This document shows, piece after piece, positions 52,949 through 61,487 of a stretch of DNA of 64,000 nucleotides. The stretch is from Hymenobacter lucidus (GTDB lineage Bacteria; Bacteroidota; Bacteroidia; Cytophagales; Hymenobacteraceae). A program made the translations under genes and the position numbers. How positions within the stretch are numbered: the stretch's first letter is position 1; each line of letters starts with the position of its first letter. Location: positions 34,494 to 98,493 of the forward strand of contig NZ_JAJADR010000012.1 in NCBI RefSeq assembly GCF_020447265.1, written 5' to 3'. The notes beneath the pieces are model-generated. The model was not told where the DNA came from. It saw only the letters and a program-made list of their open reading frames with translations, and searched no databases.

Positions 52949-55603
52949 TTACTCCTGCTCTTCCTCGGCCGAAATGGCCGCCGGACCTTCGGGCAAATTC
53001 AGCAGGGGTCCGAGTAATAGGGCGTTAGCAAACAGGCGCGAAGTGCCGTGCCAGTAGTGACGGAAGTTAGGGTCATCGGCGAAGAGCACGACCCGGCCGG
53101 CGCCTACTTTGCTTACCACCACGGCCGCCGAGCTGCTGATCTGCTTCAGGTTACCCTTCGACACGTAGCCGCTCACCAGTGGCTGGGCGGTGTATTGCGC
53201 TACCGTGGCGTAGGGGTTGCGGCTGGGCTTAAGGAAGGTAGTGCCGTTGCGGAATACGTAGAGCCGGCGGCTGGTCAGCCCAAAGCCGATGGGATTGGTG
53301 ATATCAATGTCGGCTGAGTAGATAGAGCCGGCAATGGCGCGGGTGCCCTCCTGCTCTTGCTGTACAAAATCGGACCGGCCGGGGGCAGCGGCTTTACCTT
53401 TCGCCCCAGCTGTAGCAGTAGTATCGGCCCAGCCGCCAGAAGCCGGAATCAGCAGTTTTTCCTTCACGATTCCCTGCTTGATAGCCCATTCTGAGGCATT
53501 TTTCAGGGTAATGAGCGTGCCGCCATCCTGTACCCACTGCCTCAGCTTGGCCACGGCCGCCTTGTCGAGGCTGGCGTACGTGCCGCCCACCAGCACGATG
53601 TTGGAGTAGCGGCCCAGCGGGGCCCGGCCGAAGTTGCTGATTTCAATACGGCTCAGGGGCAAGCCCAGCTGCTGGCTCGCCGCAAACCAGGCCTCACCCA
53701 CTTCCGAGGAGTTGGTGCCCTGCCCTACCAGAATAGCCGCCTTGGTTTCGGGCGCCGTGCGCACGTTGTTAGAGCCCAAGTCGATGCCCTTGGCGCTGAA
53801 ACCCGTACCGACGCTGGTAAACGTGACCTGGTTTTGGCGGCTGATCCGGCTGACAATCTGAAATACGGAATCGGCCGGCAGCTTCTGGGTGGCCACGGGA
53901 ATGACGAGCGTGCCGTAGCCGAAGTCGGTGGAGCTTTCAGCCGTGCCGGCGCTGAAGGGCTTGAAGCTGACTTTGGCCGTCAGGCCGGCCCGCTGCAGGG
54001 CCGTGAGGGTGCGAGGCGCGTTGTAGTCCGACCAGGGCAGAAGGTACGCGTAGCTGCTTTGGCCGCCGCGCACCGTGCCATTCAGGGTTTTGACGGCCTG
54101 CACTGGGGCGCCTTGCACCAGGCTGATATTCTTCTGCTTGGCCACGGCCAGCCCGTAGGCGTGGGCCTGGCTCCAGCCGGTTACGTCGTAGAACACGCTG
54201 TCGTGAAAGGCGGTCAGCTCCTCGAACAGGGAGTTGACGATGCGGTACTGGGGCTGGGCCGTGGGCACCACGTAGGCCTTGCCTTTTTCAAACGGCTGCT
54301 TGTCGAGCGTGACGGTTTTGCCCAGCTCGTGCACCTCAATTTTGTGCTGAAGCAGCAGGCTCAAGAACTTGTTGGTCAGCGTCTCGTCCTGGGCGTTGCC
54401 GAAGACATAAGCCTTGGTCGGGAACTTACGAGCGTCACTCAGGGCCGAGGCAAAAAACTCGCGCTGGTGCTTCAGGTACAGTTCTTTTTCCTCCACCGCG
54501 CCCCGCACCGTGGCCAGGCCGGTAGCCACGTGGTTGCGAATCGTGAAGGGGAAGGTGACCACGCCGTTGGTGCCTTCCTGCGCCAGGCCCCGGGAGCTGC
54601 CCACTTCGAAGGTAATGCCCACGCCGCCCTGAAAATCGGGGTAGGTCGAGCCGTAGATGGGCGAGAGGTTATCGAACTGCTCCTTGGTCCAGTACAACGA
54701 GCCCAGGTTGTCGAGGGCCTTGGCGAAGTACTTGGCCAGGTGCACGTTGAGCACTTCGTAGGTAGCCCGGGGTATCAGGTCGTTTTCGGTGCTGAAGGGC
54801 TTGGACGGTTCGAAATAATACGTGCCGTTGGTGCCCATTTCGTGAAAGTCTATCATCACGTTGGGGTACCACTCGTGGAAAAACGCCATCCGAGCTCGGC
54901 TTTCGGGCTGGGTCAGGGCCAGCCAGTCCCGGTTCAAATCGGTGTAGAAGTGGTTGGTGCGGCCCCCGGGCCAGGCTTCGGTGTGCTCCCGGTCGAGCGG
55001 GTCCGTGGGGTTGGGCCACGACTTGTTCTGGTCAAACCAGTGCGAGGCCCGGTCGCGCCCGTCGGGGTTTTCCAGCGGGTCGAGGGTAATGACTGACTGC
55101 TCGAGCCACTGCTGGGTTTCGGGGCTGGTGGAGGCCGTCAGGTAATAGGCCAAGAGCAACGCCGCTTCCGAGGAGGAGCTTTCGTTGCCGTGCACCCCGA
55201 AGTTGAGGCTAACTACCACCGGCAGCTTGCGGTAGTCGGGCGCGGGCTGGGCGGGGTCGACTAGCGCCCGGCGGGCCTGCTGCAAGCCGGCCAGATTCTG
55301 CTGGTTCTGGGGCGCGGTGATGGTGGCCACTACCTGGGGCCGCTCCTCGAAGGTCGTCCCAATGGTGCGCAGACTCACCCGGTCCGACACCCGGTCCAGC
55401 TCCCGCAGGTAGGCCACAATCTGGTCGGTGCGGGTGTAGTGCGTGCCGATGGCGTAGCCCAGAAACTGCTCGGGCGTCGGAATTTTAGGGTCGAAGGTGC
55501 TGGCCTGAGCGGCGGGGAAAAAGTAGCTATTCTGAGCCGCGGCGGGTTGGGCTAGTGCCAAGCCCAGGGAAAGTAGGGCGGCGGAAAAGGAGGATTTCAA
55601 CAT
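52949..55603 (-). CDS. M14 family zinc carboxypeptidase with C-terminal extension
   Basis: An 884-aa secreted metallocarboxypeptidase. After a signal peptide (1-23) the M14 domain shows the zinc pair HGNE (His138, Glu141), NPDGRDR, and a third ligand His in IDFHEMGTN. Residues beyond about 430 form extra domains, one of them with a Rossmann- or glutaminase-like look (RIEISNFGRAPLGRYSNIVLVGG). Such proteins trim C-terminal residues from peptides. The gene is the last of a SusC-SusD-M14 operon (45 nt gap), which suggests that it feeds the transporter. Confidence 0.9.
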   Translation of the reverse strand: MLKSSFSAALLSLGLALAQPAAAQNSYFFPAAQASTFDPKIPTPEQFLGYAIGTHYTRTDQIVAYLRELDRVSDRVSLRTIGTTFEERPQVVATITAPQNQQNLAGLQQARRALVDPAQPAPDYRKLPVVVSLNFGVHGNESSSSEAALLLAYYLTASTSPETQQWLEQSVITLDPLENPDGRDRASHWFDQNKSWPNPTDPLDREHTEAWPGGRTNHFYTDLNRDWLALTQPESRARMAFFHEWYPNVMIDFHEMGTNGTYYFEPSKPFSTENDLIPRATYEVLNVHLAKYFAKALDNLGSLYWTKEQFDNLSPIYGSTYPDFQGGVGITFEVGSSRGLAQEGTNGVVTFPFTIRNHVATGLATVRGAVEEKELYLKHQREFFASALSDARKFPTKAYVFGNAQDETLTNKFLSLLLQHKIEVHELGKTVTLDKQPFEKGKAYVVPTAQPQYRIVNSLFEELTAFHDSVFYDVTGWSQAHAYGLAVAKQKNISLVQGAPVQAVKTLNGTVRGGQSSYAYLLPWSDYNAPRTLTALQRAGLTAKVSFKPFSAGTAESSTDFGYGTLVIPVATQKLPADSVFQIVSRISRQNQVTFTSVGTGFSAKGIDLGSNNVRTAPETKAAILVGQGTNSSEVGEAWFAASQQLGLPLSRIEISNFGRAPLGRYSNIVLVGGTYASLDKAAVAKLRQWVQDGGTLITLKNASEWAIKQGIVKEKLLIPASGGWADTTATAGAKGKAAAPGRSDFVQQEQEGTRAIAGSIYSADIDITNPIGFGLTSRRLYVFRNGTTFLKPSRNPYATVAQYTAQPLVSGYVSKGNLKQISSSAAVVVSKVGAGRVVLFADDPNFRHYWHGTSRLFANALLLGPLLNLPEGPAAISAEEEQE

Positions 55604-55648
55604 GGGTATAGCGGGCGAGGAAAAGCCGGTTAAGTTGTCAGTAAGAGC

Positions 55649-57004
55649 CTAGTACCCCGGGTTCTGCTCCAGGCTCGGGTCGGCGACCAGGTCGTTGAAG
55701 GGAATCGGGAACAGCCAGCGGCGCTGGTCGGTAACGCCGAGCACAGTGGCGGCGCGGCCGGTGCGGACGAGGTCAAACCACCGGTCGGCTTCGAAGGCGA
55801 ATTCGACGCGCCGCTCGTTCTCGATGGCCAGCAGCAGGGCATCGGCGGTGGCGGCTTTGCTGGGCTCTACTCCGGCGCGGCTGCGCACGGCGTTCAGGTC
55901 GGCCAGCGCGTCAGTGAGCTTGTTTTGCTTGGCGCGGGCTTCGGCCCGGATGAGGTACTGCTCGGCCAGGCGCAGCACGTAGCTCGGGTCGTCGCGCTGG
56001 GCCGAACGGCTGTAAAGGTTGCCGTAGGTCACGCTGCTGCCGTTGATGGTAGTAGAAGCCAGCAGGGCTGAGCGGCTGCCGCCGGTGGCCGGGTCGTTGA
56101 GCAACGTAATGGCGGCGGGCAGGGGCTGGAAGTTGAACTGCCCGCCCAGGGCGCTGGGAAACCAGTTGTTCCACATGCTGTTAGCGTCGGAGTTGCTGAA
56201 AGTCAGCTCAAAAACCGATTCCTGGCTCAGAAACGGAGCCGTAGAAATGGCCCGGTAGGGCGTTACGAGCCTGTAGTTGCTGCTGCCAATCACCTGGGTG
56301 GCGTAGGTTTCGGCCTCGCTCCACTGCTGGCGGTAGAGGTGCAGGCGGGCCCGCAGGGCCCGGGCGGCGGCCTTCACGGCCCGGTTGCGAGTGGCCGTTT
56401 CAGGCAGCAAGGCTTCGGCCTGGGTTAGGTCGGCCAGCACCTGGTCGTAGGTCTGGGCCAGGGTGCTGCGGCGCAGGCCGGCCCCGTTTTCCTTGGAGCG
56501 CGTCGGCGTGAGTATCAGTGGCACTCCGCCCCAGCCCCGGCCCAGGTCAAAGTACACTAAGGCCCGCAGGAAGTAGGCCTCGCCGAGCAACTGGTTTTTC
56601 TCGGCTGCCGGCAGCAGCGGGTCGTTGATGGCGGGCAGGGCGGCCAGCACGTTGTTAGCCCCGTTGATGGCCTGGTACATCTGGGTCCAGGCCTCGGTAA
56701 TCAGCACGTTGTCGGCGCTGAGCTGGTTTTGGTCAATCTGCAAAAACTGGTTGAGCGTGCCGTTGAAGCGCACGTTGTCGCCGGGCAGAAAACCCAGCAC
56801 CGGCCAGTTGAGCTGGTAGTAGGCCTGCACCCGGTCATACACGCCGATGGTGGCCGAGCGGGCACTGCCGGCGTCGGTAATGGCCTTGTCGTCGGCGAGT
56901 TGCTGCACTGGCGTGGGCTCCAGCAAATCGTTGCAGGCCGTGATGCTGAGCGTAGTAGCGCCGAGCAAAGCCGCAAAAAACAGGTAGTGTATCGTGGATT
57001 TCAT
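55649..57004 (-). CDS. SusD/RagB family nutrient-binding lipoprotein
   Basis: A 451-aa outer-membrane lipoprotein. The signal peptide ends SITAC with lipidated Cys24. The body is helical TPR-like (YDRVQAYYQLNWPVLGFL, ANNVLAALPAINDP, YFLRALVYFDLGRGWGGVPL), and LAEQYLIRAEARAK and the C-terminal WRWLFPIPFNDLVA-like region are characteristic of SusD. It closes the SusC barrel from above and captures substrate. 15 nt from the susC stop, so cotranscribed. With the M14 neighbour, peptides are the probable cargo. Confidence 0.93.
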   Translation of the reverse strand: MKSTIHYLFFAALLGATTLSITACNDLLEPTPVQQLADDKAITDAGSARSATIGVYDRVQAYYQLNWPVLGFLPGDNVRFNGTLNQFLQIDQNQLSADNVLITEAWTQMYQAINGANNVLAALPAINDPLLPAAEKNQLLGEAYFLRALVYFDLGRGWGGVPLILTPTRSKENGAGLRRSTLAQTYDQVLADLTQAEALLPETATRNRAVKAAARALRARLHLYRQQWSEAETYATQVIGSSNYRLVTPYRAISTAPFLSQESVFELTFSNSDANSMWNNWFPSALGGQFNFQPLPAAITLLNDPATGGSRSALLASTTINGSSVTYGNLYSRSAQRDDPSYVLRLAEQYLIRAEARAKQNKLTDALADLNAVRSRAGVEPSKAATADALLLAIENERRVEFAFEADRWFDLVRTGRAATVLGVTDQRRWLFPIPFNDLVADPSLEQNPGY

Positions 57005-57019
57005 CTTGCGTTGTCCGTT

Positions 57020-60000
57020 TTAGAGTCCGAGCGTGACGCCCACCTGGAGGGTGCGGGGCTGGGGCACCGTGGCCCAGTCGAAGTTTTTGGTGTTGCTCAC
57101 CCCGCTCTGAGAGTTGACTTCGGGGTCGAGGCCGGAGTAAGGCGTGAGGGTGAATAGGTTAGCGGCCTGCACGTAGACGCGCACTGAGCTGAGCCGGGCC
57201 TTGGCCAGGGTTTCCTTCGGGATGGTGTAGCCCAGCGTGAGGGTGCGCAGGCGCAGGAAGGAACCGTCTTCGAGGTACCGGTCACTGAGGTTTTGCACCA
57301 CGCCGCCGTAGTTGTTGCTGGCCGCATTGGTCGTCAGGCGCGGAATGTCGGTCTGGTCGCCGGGGTTTTGCCACCGGTCGAGCTGCTCGCGTAGGTAGCC
57401 GATGTTGCTCTGGGTGCCGCCGTGCACGAGGAAGAAGCGGTTCATGTTCATGATTTTGGCCCCCTGCTCGAAGTTGAGCGAAAAGCCAAAGTCAACTCCT
57501 TTATAAGTAACCGAGTTGGTCAGCCCGCCGAAGTAGTCGGGCCAGGCGTTGCCCACCAGCTGCCGGTCGGCCACGGTAAGCTGCCCGTCGCCGTTCACGT
57601 CCTCGTACTCCGCGTCGCCGCTTTCGGGGTTCACGCCGGTTTGGTGGTAGAGCCAGAACGAGTACAGCGGGGCGCCTTCCTCGAGGCGGAAAATGTCGCG
57701 CGAACCGGTGGTAATGGGCGCAGCCAGCTTCTGAATCTTGTTCACGTTGCGGGCCAGGTTCACCGTGGTGCTCCACTGCAGCGGGCCTTTGTTGAGCCAG
57801 TTCACGGTAGCCTGGGCCTCAAAACCCTTGTTGCTGACGGCCCCGTAGTTTTCGACCACCGAGGCGAAGCCGGTTTTGCGCGGCACCGGCACGTTCAGCA
57901 ACAATCCCGAGGTGTACTTATCGTAATAATTAAGCTCCAGCAGCACCCGATTGTCGAGCACAGCCGCGTCGAGGCCCACATTCCATTGCCGGGTGCTTTC
58001 CCAGCTCAGATTGGGGTTGGCCAGCTGCAGCGGAGCCGTGCCAGGCAAGTCGAGGTAGTTGGCCCCACCCTGCACCAGGCCCAGGGCGGCAAAGTCGCTG
58101 ATGCCAGCCTGGTTGCCGGTCTTGCCCACGCTGGCCCGCAGCTTGAGCTCCTGGAAAATATTTAGGTTCTGGATAAAGCCTTCCTCACCCAAGCGCCAGC
58201 CCAAGCCCACAGCTGGGAAGTAGCCCCAGCGCTGATCGGCTCCAAAGCGAGACGAGGCGTCGGCCCGCACGCTCACGTCGGCCGTGTAGCGGCTCTTATA
58301 GGAGTAAGTGGCCTTGCCAAAGAACGACACCAGTCCGGCCTGGGAACGGGACGAAGAACCGGTTTGCGTAGCGGCCGAGGCAATGGTGGTCAGGTCGTTG
58401 CCGGGAAACTGCTGGCCCAGCAAACTGGTGCGCTGGAAGGTATTGCGCTGCAACGTATTGCCCACCAGGGCCTGCAACGAGTGGTTTTCGCCCAGCTCCA
58501 CGTTGTAGTTCAGGGTCTGCTCGTTGAGCAACGTTATGTCGCGCGAAAGGTAGGACGAAGCCGTGCCCCGGGGCTGGCCAGCCAGAATCAGCGTGTTGTT
58601 GAAGTTGTTTTCGTACATGTCGTTGAAGTCGATGCTCCAACTGCTGCGTAACGTCAGGTTTTTCAGGAAGCGGTACTCGCTGTAGACGTTGGAAATGACC
58701 CGGGTGCCTACCGCGTCGTTGTTGAGGTTGTCAATCAGGGCCTGGTGGTTGTCGAAGGAGCCGTACTTGGCGTAGGAGCCATCGGGATTATACACCGGCA
58801 GATTCGTACGCGGAAACAAGGCCGAATTGATGACGCCTACCGGGTTATTGTCGTTGCTGCTCACGTTGCGGTGGGTGCGGGCCAGGGCCGTGCTGGTCCC
58901 GATGCGCAGCTTGTCGGTTACGGAGTTGTCGAGGTTTACCCGCAGCGAAAACCGGTCGAAGGCGCTGGGCCGGGCAATAGATTCCTGCTGGAAATAGCCT
59001 GCCCCGATGTAGAACTGGGTTTTATCCGAGCCTCCCGCAGCCGACAGCTCGTAGCTCTGGGTCTGGGCCGTGCGAAACACGTCCGAAAGCCGGTCGTACG
59101 TCGGCTGTTCCTCGGGCAGGCCCCGCCCACCCGAGGCCACCGAGCGGTACGGTAGCTGCACCGGGTTGCCCCCGTCGTTCAAAAACCGCTCGTTTTCCAG
59201 CTCCGCCAGCTCGGGGCCGGTTACCAGGTCGTACTGCTTGGCGGCCTTCGACCAGCCGTGGTAGGTGTTGAAGGTAATGCGGGTTTTGTCGCCGGCCTTG
59301 CCCCGCTTGGTCGTGATGAGCACCACGCCGTTAGCCCCGCGGGAGCCGTAAATAGCCGTGGCGTTGGCGTCCTTCAGAATCTCGATGCTTTCAATATCCT
59401 GGGGGTTCAGGTCAGCCAGCGGATTCGACGACACCTGGTTGCCCAAGCCCGTGGCAATTAGGTTGGTGTTGTTGATGAACACCCCGTCGACCACGTAGAG
59501 TGGGTCGTTGCTAGCATTCACCGAGTTGCTGCCCCGGATGCGGATGAAAATACCGCCGCCCGGCACGCCCGAATTGGCTGATACCTGCACGCCGGGCGCC
59601 TTGCCCTGCAGGAGCTGGTCGGGACTGGCGGCCGGAATGTCCTTCAGCGCGTCGCCTTTCACGGAGCTAATGGCGCTGGTCAGGGTTTTGCGGTTTTGCT
59701 CGCTGTAGCCCGTCACGACTACCTCAGAAAGCTGCTTGACATCGGCTTTCAATGCAATGCGTATCGCGCCGCCCACGGCATTTACGGTCTGGGTTTCGTA
59801 GCCCACCGCACTAACGACCAACGCACTACTACCCGCCGGCAAGCTCAGGGTAAATTGCCCGTTGGGGTCGGTGGAGGCGCCGACAGTGGTGCCTTTCACC
59901 ACAACGGTCACGCCGGGCAACGGGCTACGGTCGGATGCGTCGGTAATGGTGCCGGTAACGGTTTGCGCCGCGGCCGACTGCGCAAAGCTGGGGCTGGCTT

Positions 60001-60049
60001 GGAAGCACACAATGGCGGCTGGCACCGCCAGAAGAGTAAAGGATTTCAT
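57020..60049 (-). CDS. SusC/RagA family TonB-linked outer membrane protein
   Basis: A 1009-aa outer-membrane transporter. The signal peptide (1-23) is followed by a carboxypeptidase D regulatory-like domain (about 30-110: VTGTITDASDRSPLPGVTVV), a TonB-box-like region (LSEVVVTGYSEQN), a plug domain (LQGKAPGVQVSANSGVPGGG, IESIEILKDANATAIYGSRG) and the 22-strand barrel with a C-terminal aromatic-rich end. Energy comes from TonB. The nearest evidence for cargo is the M14 gene in the same operon. ATG 60049. A SAM riboswitch and a Met/Cys-rich ORF lie upstream on the same strand. Confidence 0.95.
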   Translation of the reverse strand: MKSFTLLAVPAAIVCFQASPSFAQSAAAQTVTGTITDASDRSPLPGVTVVVKGTTVGASTDPNGQFTLSLPAGSSALVVSAVGYETQTVNAVGGAIRIALKADVKQLSEVVVTGYSEQNRKTLTSAISSVKGDALKDIPAASPDQLLQGKAPGVQVSANSGVPGGGIFIRIRGSNSVNASNDPLYVVDGVFINNTNLIATGLGNQVSSNPLADLNPQDIESIEILKDANATAIYGSRGANGVVLITTKRGKAGDKTRITFNTYHGWSKAAKQYDLVTGPELAELENERFLNDGGNPVQLPYRSVASGGRGLPEEQPTYDRLSDVFRTAQTQSYELSAAGGSDKTQFYIGAGYFQQESIARPSAFDRFSLRVNLDNSVTDKLRIGTSTALARTHRNVSSNDNNPVGVINSALFPRTNLPVYNPDGSYAKYGSFDNHQALIDNLNNDAVGTRVISNVYSEYRFLKNLTLRSSWSIDFNDMYENNFNNTLILAGQPRGTASSYLSRDITLLNEQTLNYNVELGENHSLQALVGNTLQRNTFQRTSLLGQQFPGNDLTTIASAATQTGSSSRSQAGLVSFFGKATYSYKSRYTADVSVRADASSRFGADQRWGYFPAVGLGWRLGEEGFIQNLNIFQELKLRASVGKTGNQAGISDFAALGLVQGGANYLDLPGTAPLQLANPNLSWESTRQWNVGLDAAVLDNRVLLELNYYDKYTSGLLLNVPVPRKTGFASVVENYGAVSNKGFEAQATVNWLNKGPLQWSTTVNLARNVNKIQKLAAPITTGSRDIFRLEEGAPLYSFWLYHQTGVNPESGDAEYEDVNGDGQLTVADRQLVGNAWPDYFGGLTNSVTYKGVDFGFSLNFEQGAKIMNMNRFFLVHGGTQSNIGYLREQLDRWQNPGDQTDIPRLTTNAASNNYGGVVQNLSDRYLEDGSFLRLRTLTLGYTIPKETLAKARLSSVRVYVQAANLFTLTPYSGLDPEVNSQSGVSNTKNFDWATVPQPRTLQVGVTLGL

Positions 60050-60496
60050 AGGAAAATGGCGGTTTTGAGGAGCACAATGCTCTAGGCCAATCCAAGCCGG
60101 TTTCGGCTACTCTGGGCGCACTTTCGTCAGACTTTCAACAAGTTGCGCAGCTAAATTCGACGGCCTCCAGGCCGGAATTTACCCAGCACAACGCTGTAAG
60201 CGAAGCCAAACGGGTACGAAAAAGCCGAAAAACAGGATTCTTCCCTCTCGGGCCCGACTCGTGCACAGTTGGGCTAGTTCAGACGCTTGAGGGCGCTGAA
60301 ATAGGATGATAAGAAGAAAATTTGGATTGACCAGAAATATGAATCTGGTAGCCAGGGACCCAAAACCATTCAAGAACGGCTGGGACCTGACCTGCAAGGC
60401 GCCACGGCGGCATTGCAGAAAGGGTGCAGCAAGCTAACGTGCTAGGTCAGCCGACTACGGGAGCAAACAAGAAGGAGGAAAGGAAATACCTGATCC
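60050..60496 (-). other. Long leader before susC
   Basis: About 450 nt with no convincing ORF. On the minus strand it has only small hairpins, for example CGGCCTGGAGGCCG at 60160-60173 and GAGCA/TGCTC near 60080, neither followed by a strong U-run. A 72-codon hydrophobic frame (60179-60397) has weak coding character. No terminator closes off the upstream riboswitch. Confidence 0.5.
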
Positions 60497-60613
60497 TTAG
60501 CAGCTCAAGCCCGGGGCGGGCATACAGACCGCGCAACACATCATACCACAACAGCCCTGGTACAGGGTGGCGCGGGGTGTCACGAAGGCGAGGGAGCTGG
60601 TAAGGGCTTTCAC
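60497..60613 (-). CDS. Putative Met/Cys-rich leader peptide, 38 aa
   Basis: A GTG-started 38-aa ORF that ends in TAA. Its middle reads GCCGMMCCAVCM, that is five Cys and three Met in twelve residues. The GTG lies 8 nt downstream of the 3' arm of the riboswitch P1 stem, so P1 folding could block the A-rich region needed to start translation. In known leader peptides the codons for the sensed amino acid are clustered like this, so it may stall when Met or Cys is short. It could also be a real metal-binding peptide. Expression is unproved. Confidence 0.5.
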   Translation of the reverse strand: MKALTSSLAFVTPRATLYQGCCGMMCCAVCMPAPGLSC

Positions 60614-60620
60614 GGAGTTG

Positions 60621-60718
60621 TTGTTTTTATATGGTCAGGACTTGGCACCGTTCCGGATATTCCGGGGGTTGTCGGCGTTTCATAGAGCCTGTCTCTCCAC
60701 GCCTCTGTATAAAAACAA
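60621..60718 (-). promoter_or_regulatory. SAM-I riboswitch (S-box) aptamer
   Basis: Read on the minus strand: P1 is an 11-bp perfect stem (60708-60718 with 60621-60631). P2 is GGCGT paired with ACGCC, with an inner GAG/CTC, and the P2 region reads GGAGAGACAGGCTCTATGAA, the S-box core. Then ACAACC, P3 CCGG-AATAT-CCGG, and GGTGCCAAGTCCTGACC, matching the GGTGCTAAT-TCC core of P4. The order of elements is that of RF00162-type SAM riboswitches. Likely ligand: S-adenosylmethionine. The first translated unit downstream is a Met/Cys-rich ORF, then susC. Confidence 0.82.
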
Positions 60719-60746
60719 TCCTTTGATGGGGAAAGAATTGGTGCTT

Positions 60747-60779
60747 CAAAGGTAAAGACGCGAAATTCAAAAACGCAAA
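60747..60779 (-). promoter_or_regulatory. Bacteroidota promoter TTTG-N21-TACCTTTG
   Basis: On the minus strand, TTTG (60776-60779) and TACCTTTG (60747-60754) are separated by exactly 21 nt, within the optimum spacing of the Bacteroidota consensus. Start expected near 60740, about 22 nt before the riboswitch. Confidence 0.78.
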
Positions 60780-61040
60780 TATTATTTTTCATTCTCGCCT
60801 GTAAGTGCTCCACCCCTGCCCACTAAAAAGCCTCCAACATGTCTGAAACGCAGTATTTCAGCAAACCCATCCCCAGCTCAATTCCGGAAAACAAGCAGTC
60901 AAACTCGTTCTAACTGGCTTGTTTCACCCTGCTGCACCTCTACCCGGCAGCTTATTGAGCCGCGGTAGGCGTTATTATTTCTGCTTGCCATTATGAGCGA
61001 AGCCAGCCCTATCTACCGTGCTACTGCCAGCCGTGTGCCT
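60780..61040. other. Intergenic region between divergent units
   Basis: Contains a 24-codon plus-strand ORF (60839-60913, starts MSETQYFSKP) followed by an imperfect hairpin (60888-60899 with 60913-60924). Too short to assign; no other feature seen. Confidence 0.4.
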
Positions 61041-61048
61041 TACCTTTG
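61041..61048 (+). promoter_or_regulatory. Bacteroidota -7 box (TACCTTTG), 4 nt before a GTG
   Basis: Exact TAnnTTTG. The GTG at 61053 starts after a 4-nt gap, implying a leaderless mRNA for the lipoprotein-SCO-cytochrome operon. Confidence 0.6.
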
Positions 61049-61052
61049 CGTC

Positions 61053-61487
61053 GTGCTTACACTTCGTCCTTTCTCCTTGCTGGCAGCCACCGGCCTGGCC
61101 GTATTGGGGGCCTGCAACGCTACTCCCTCAGCTGAACAGCAGCTGGCCGCCGCCGAAAAAACCGTGCTGGCCAGCCACGATACGCTGATGGCCCAGATGG
61201 ACCAGCTCTACGACCTGCGCCAGAAGCTGCAGCAGCCCAGCCTGCCCGATACTGTGGCCGCCGGCCGGCAGCGCCGGAGCCTGCTGGCCGCCGATGCCGC
61301 CATGATGGGCTGGATGCACCAGTACCACAAGCCCGCCGACACTGTAGCCGCTGCCACCAAGTTGGCGTACTTCGCGGCGCAGCAGCAGAAAATTGACTCG
61401 GTGGGCCGGCTCATGCGCCAGAGCCTCGACTCGGCCCGCCTCGTGTTGCAGCCGGCTACTTCCTCTTCCAATTCTTCCGCTCAATGA
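61053..61487 (+). CDS. Putative lipoprotein, first gene of a SCO-cytochrome operon
   Basis: A 144-aa protein. The signal MLTLRPFSLLAATGLAVLGAC has its lipobox at Cys21. The mature part is helical (QQLAAAEKTVLASHDTLMAQ, LYDLRQKLQQ) and ends in Ser-rich residues. Function unknown. The start used is GTG 61053 because the promoter box sits only 4 nt before it and the ATG at 60993 lies upstream of that box. Its stop overlaps the ATG of the SCO gene (ATGA), so the two are translationally coupled. Confidence 0.8.
   Translation: MLTLRPFSLLAATGLAVLGACNATPSAEQQLAAAEKTVLASHDTLMAQMDQLYDLRQKLQQPSLPDTVAAGRQRRSLLAADAAMMGWMHQYHKPADTVAAATKLAYFAAQQQKIDSVGRLMRQSLDSARLVLQPATSSSNSSAQ

Noticed and set aside
60179..60397. 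72-codon hydrophobic minus-strand frame in the susC leader
   Set aside because: Non-ATG start, no signal or conserved pattern, and poor codon use for this genome. Treated as leader RNA.
60839..60913. 24-codon ORF before a hairpin, between the susC leader and the lipoprotein gene
   Set aside because: Too short to separate from chance; no box of the TAnnTTTG type nearby.
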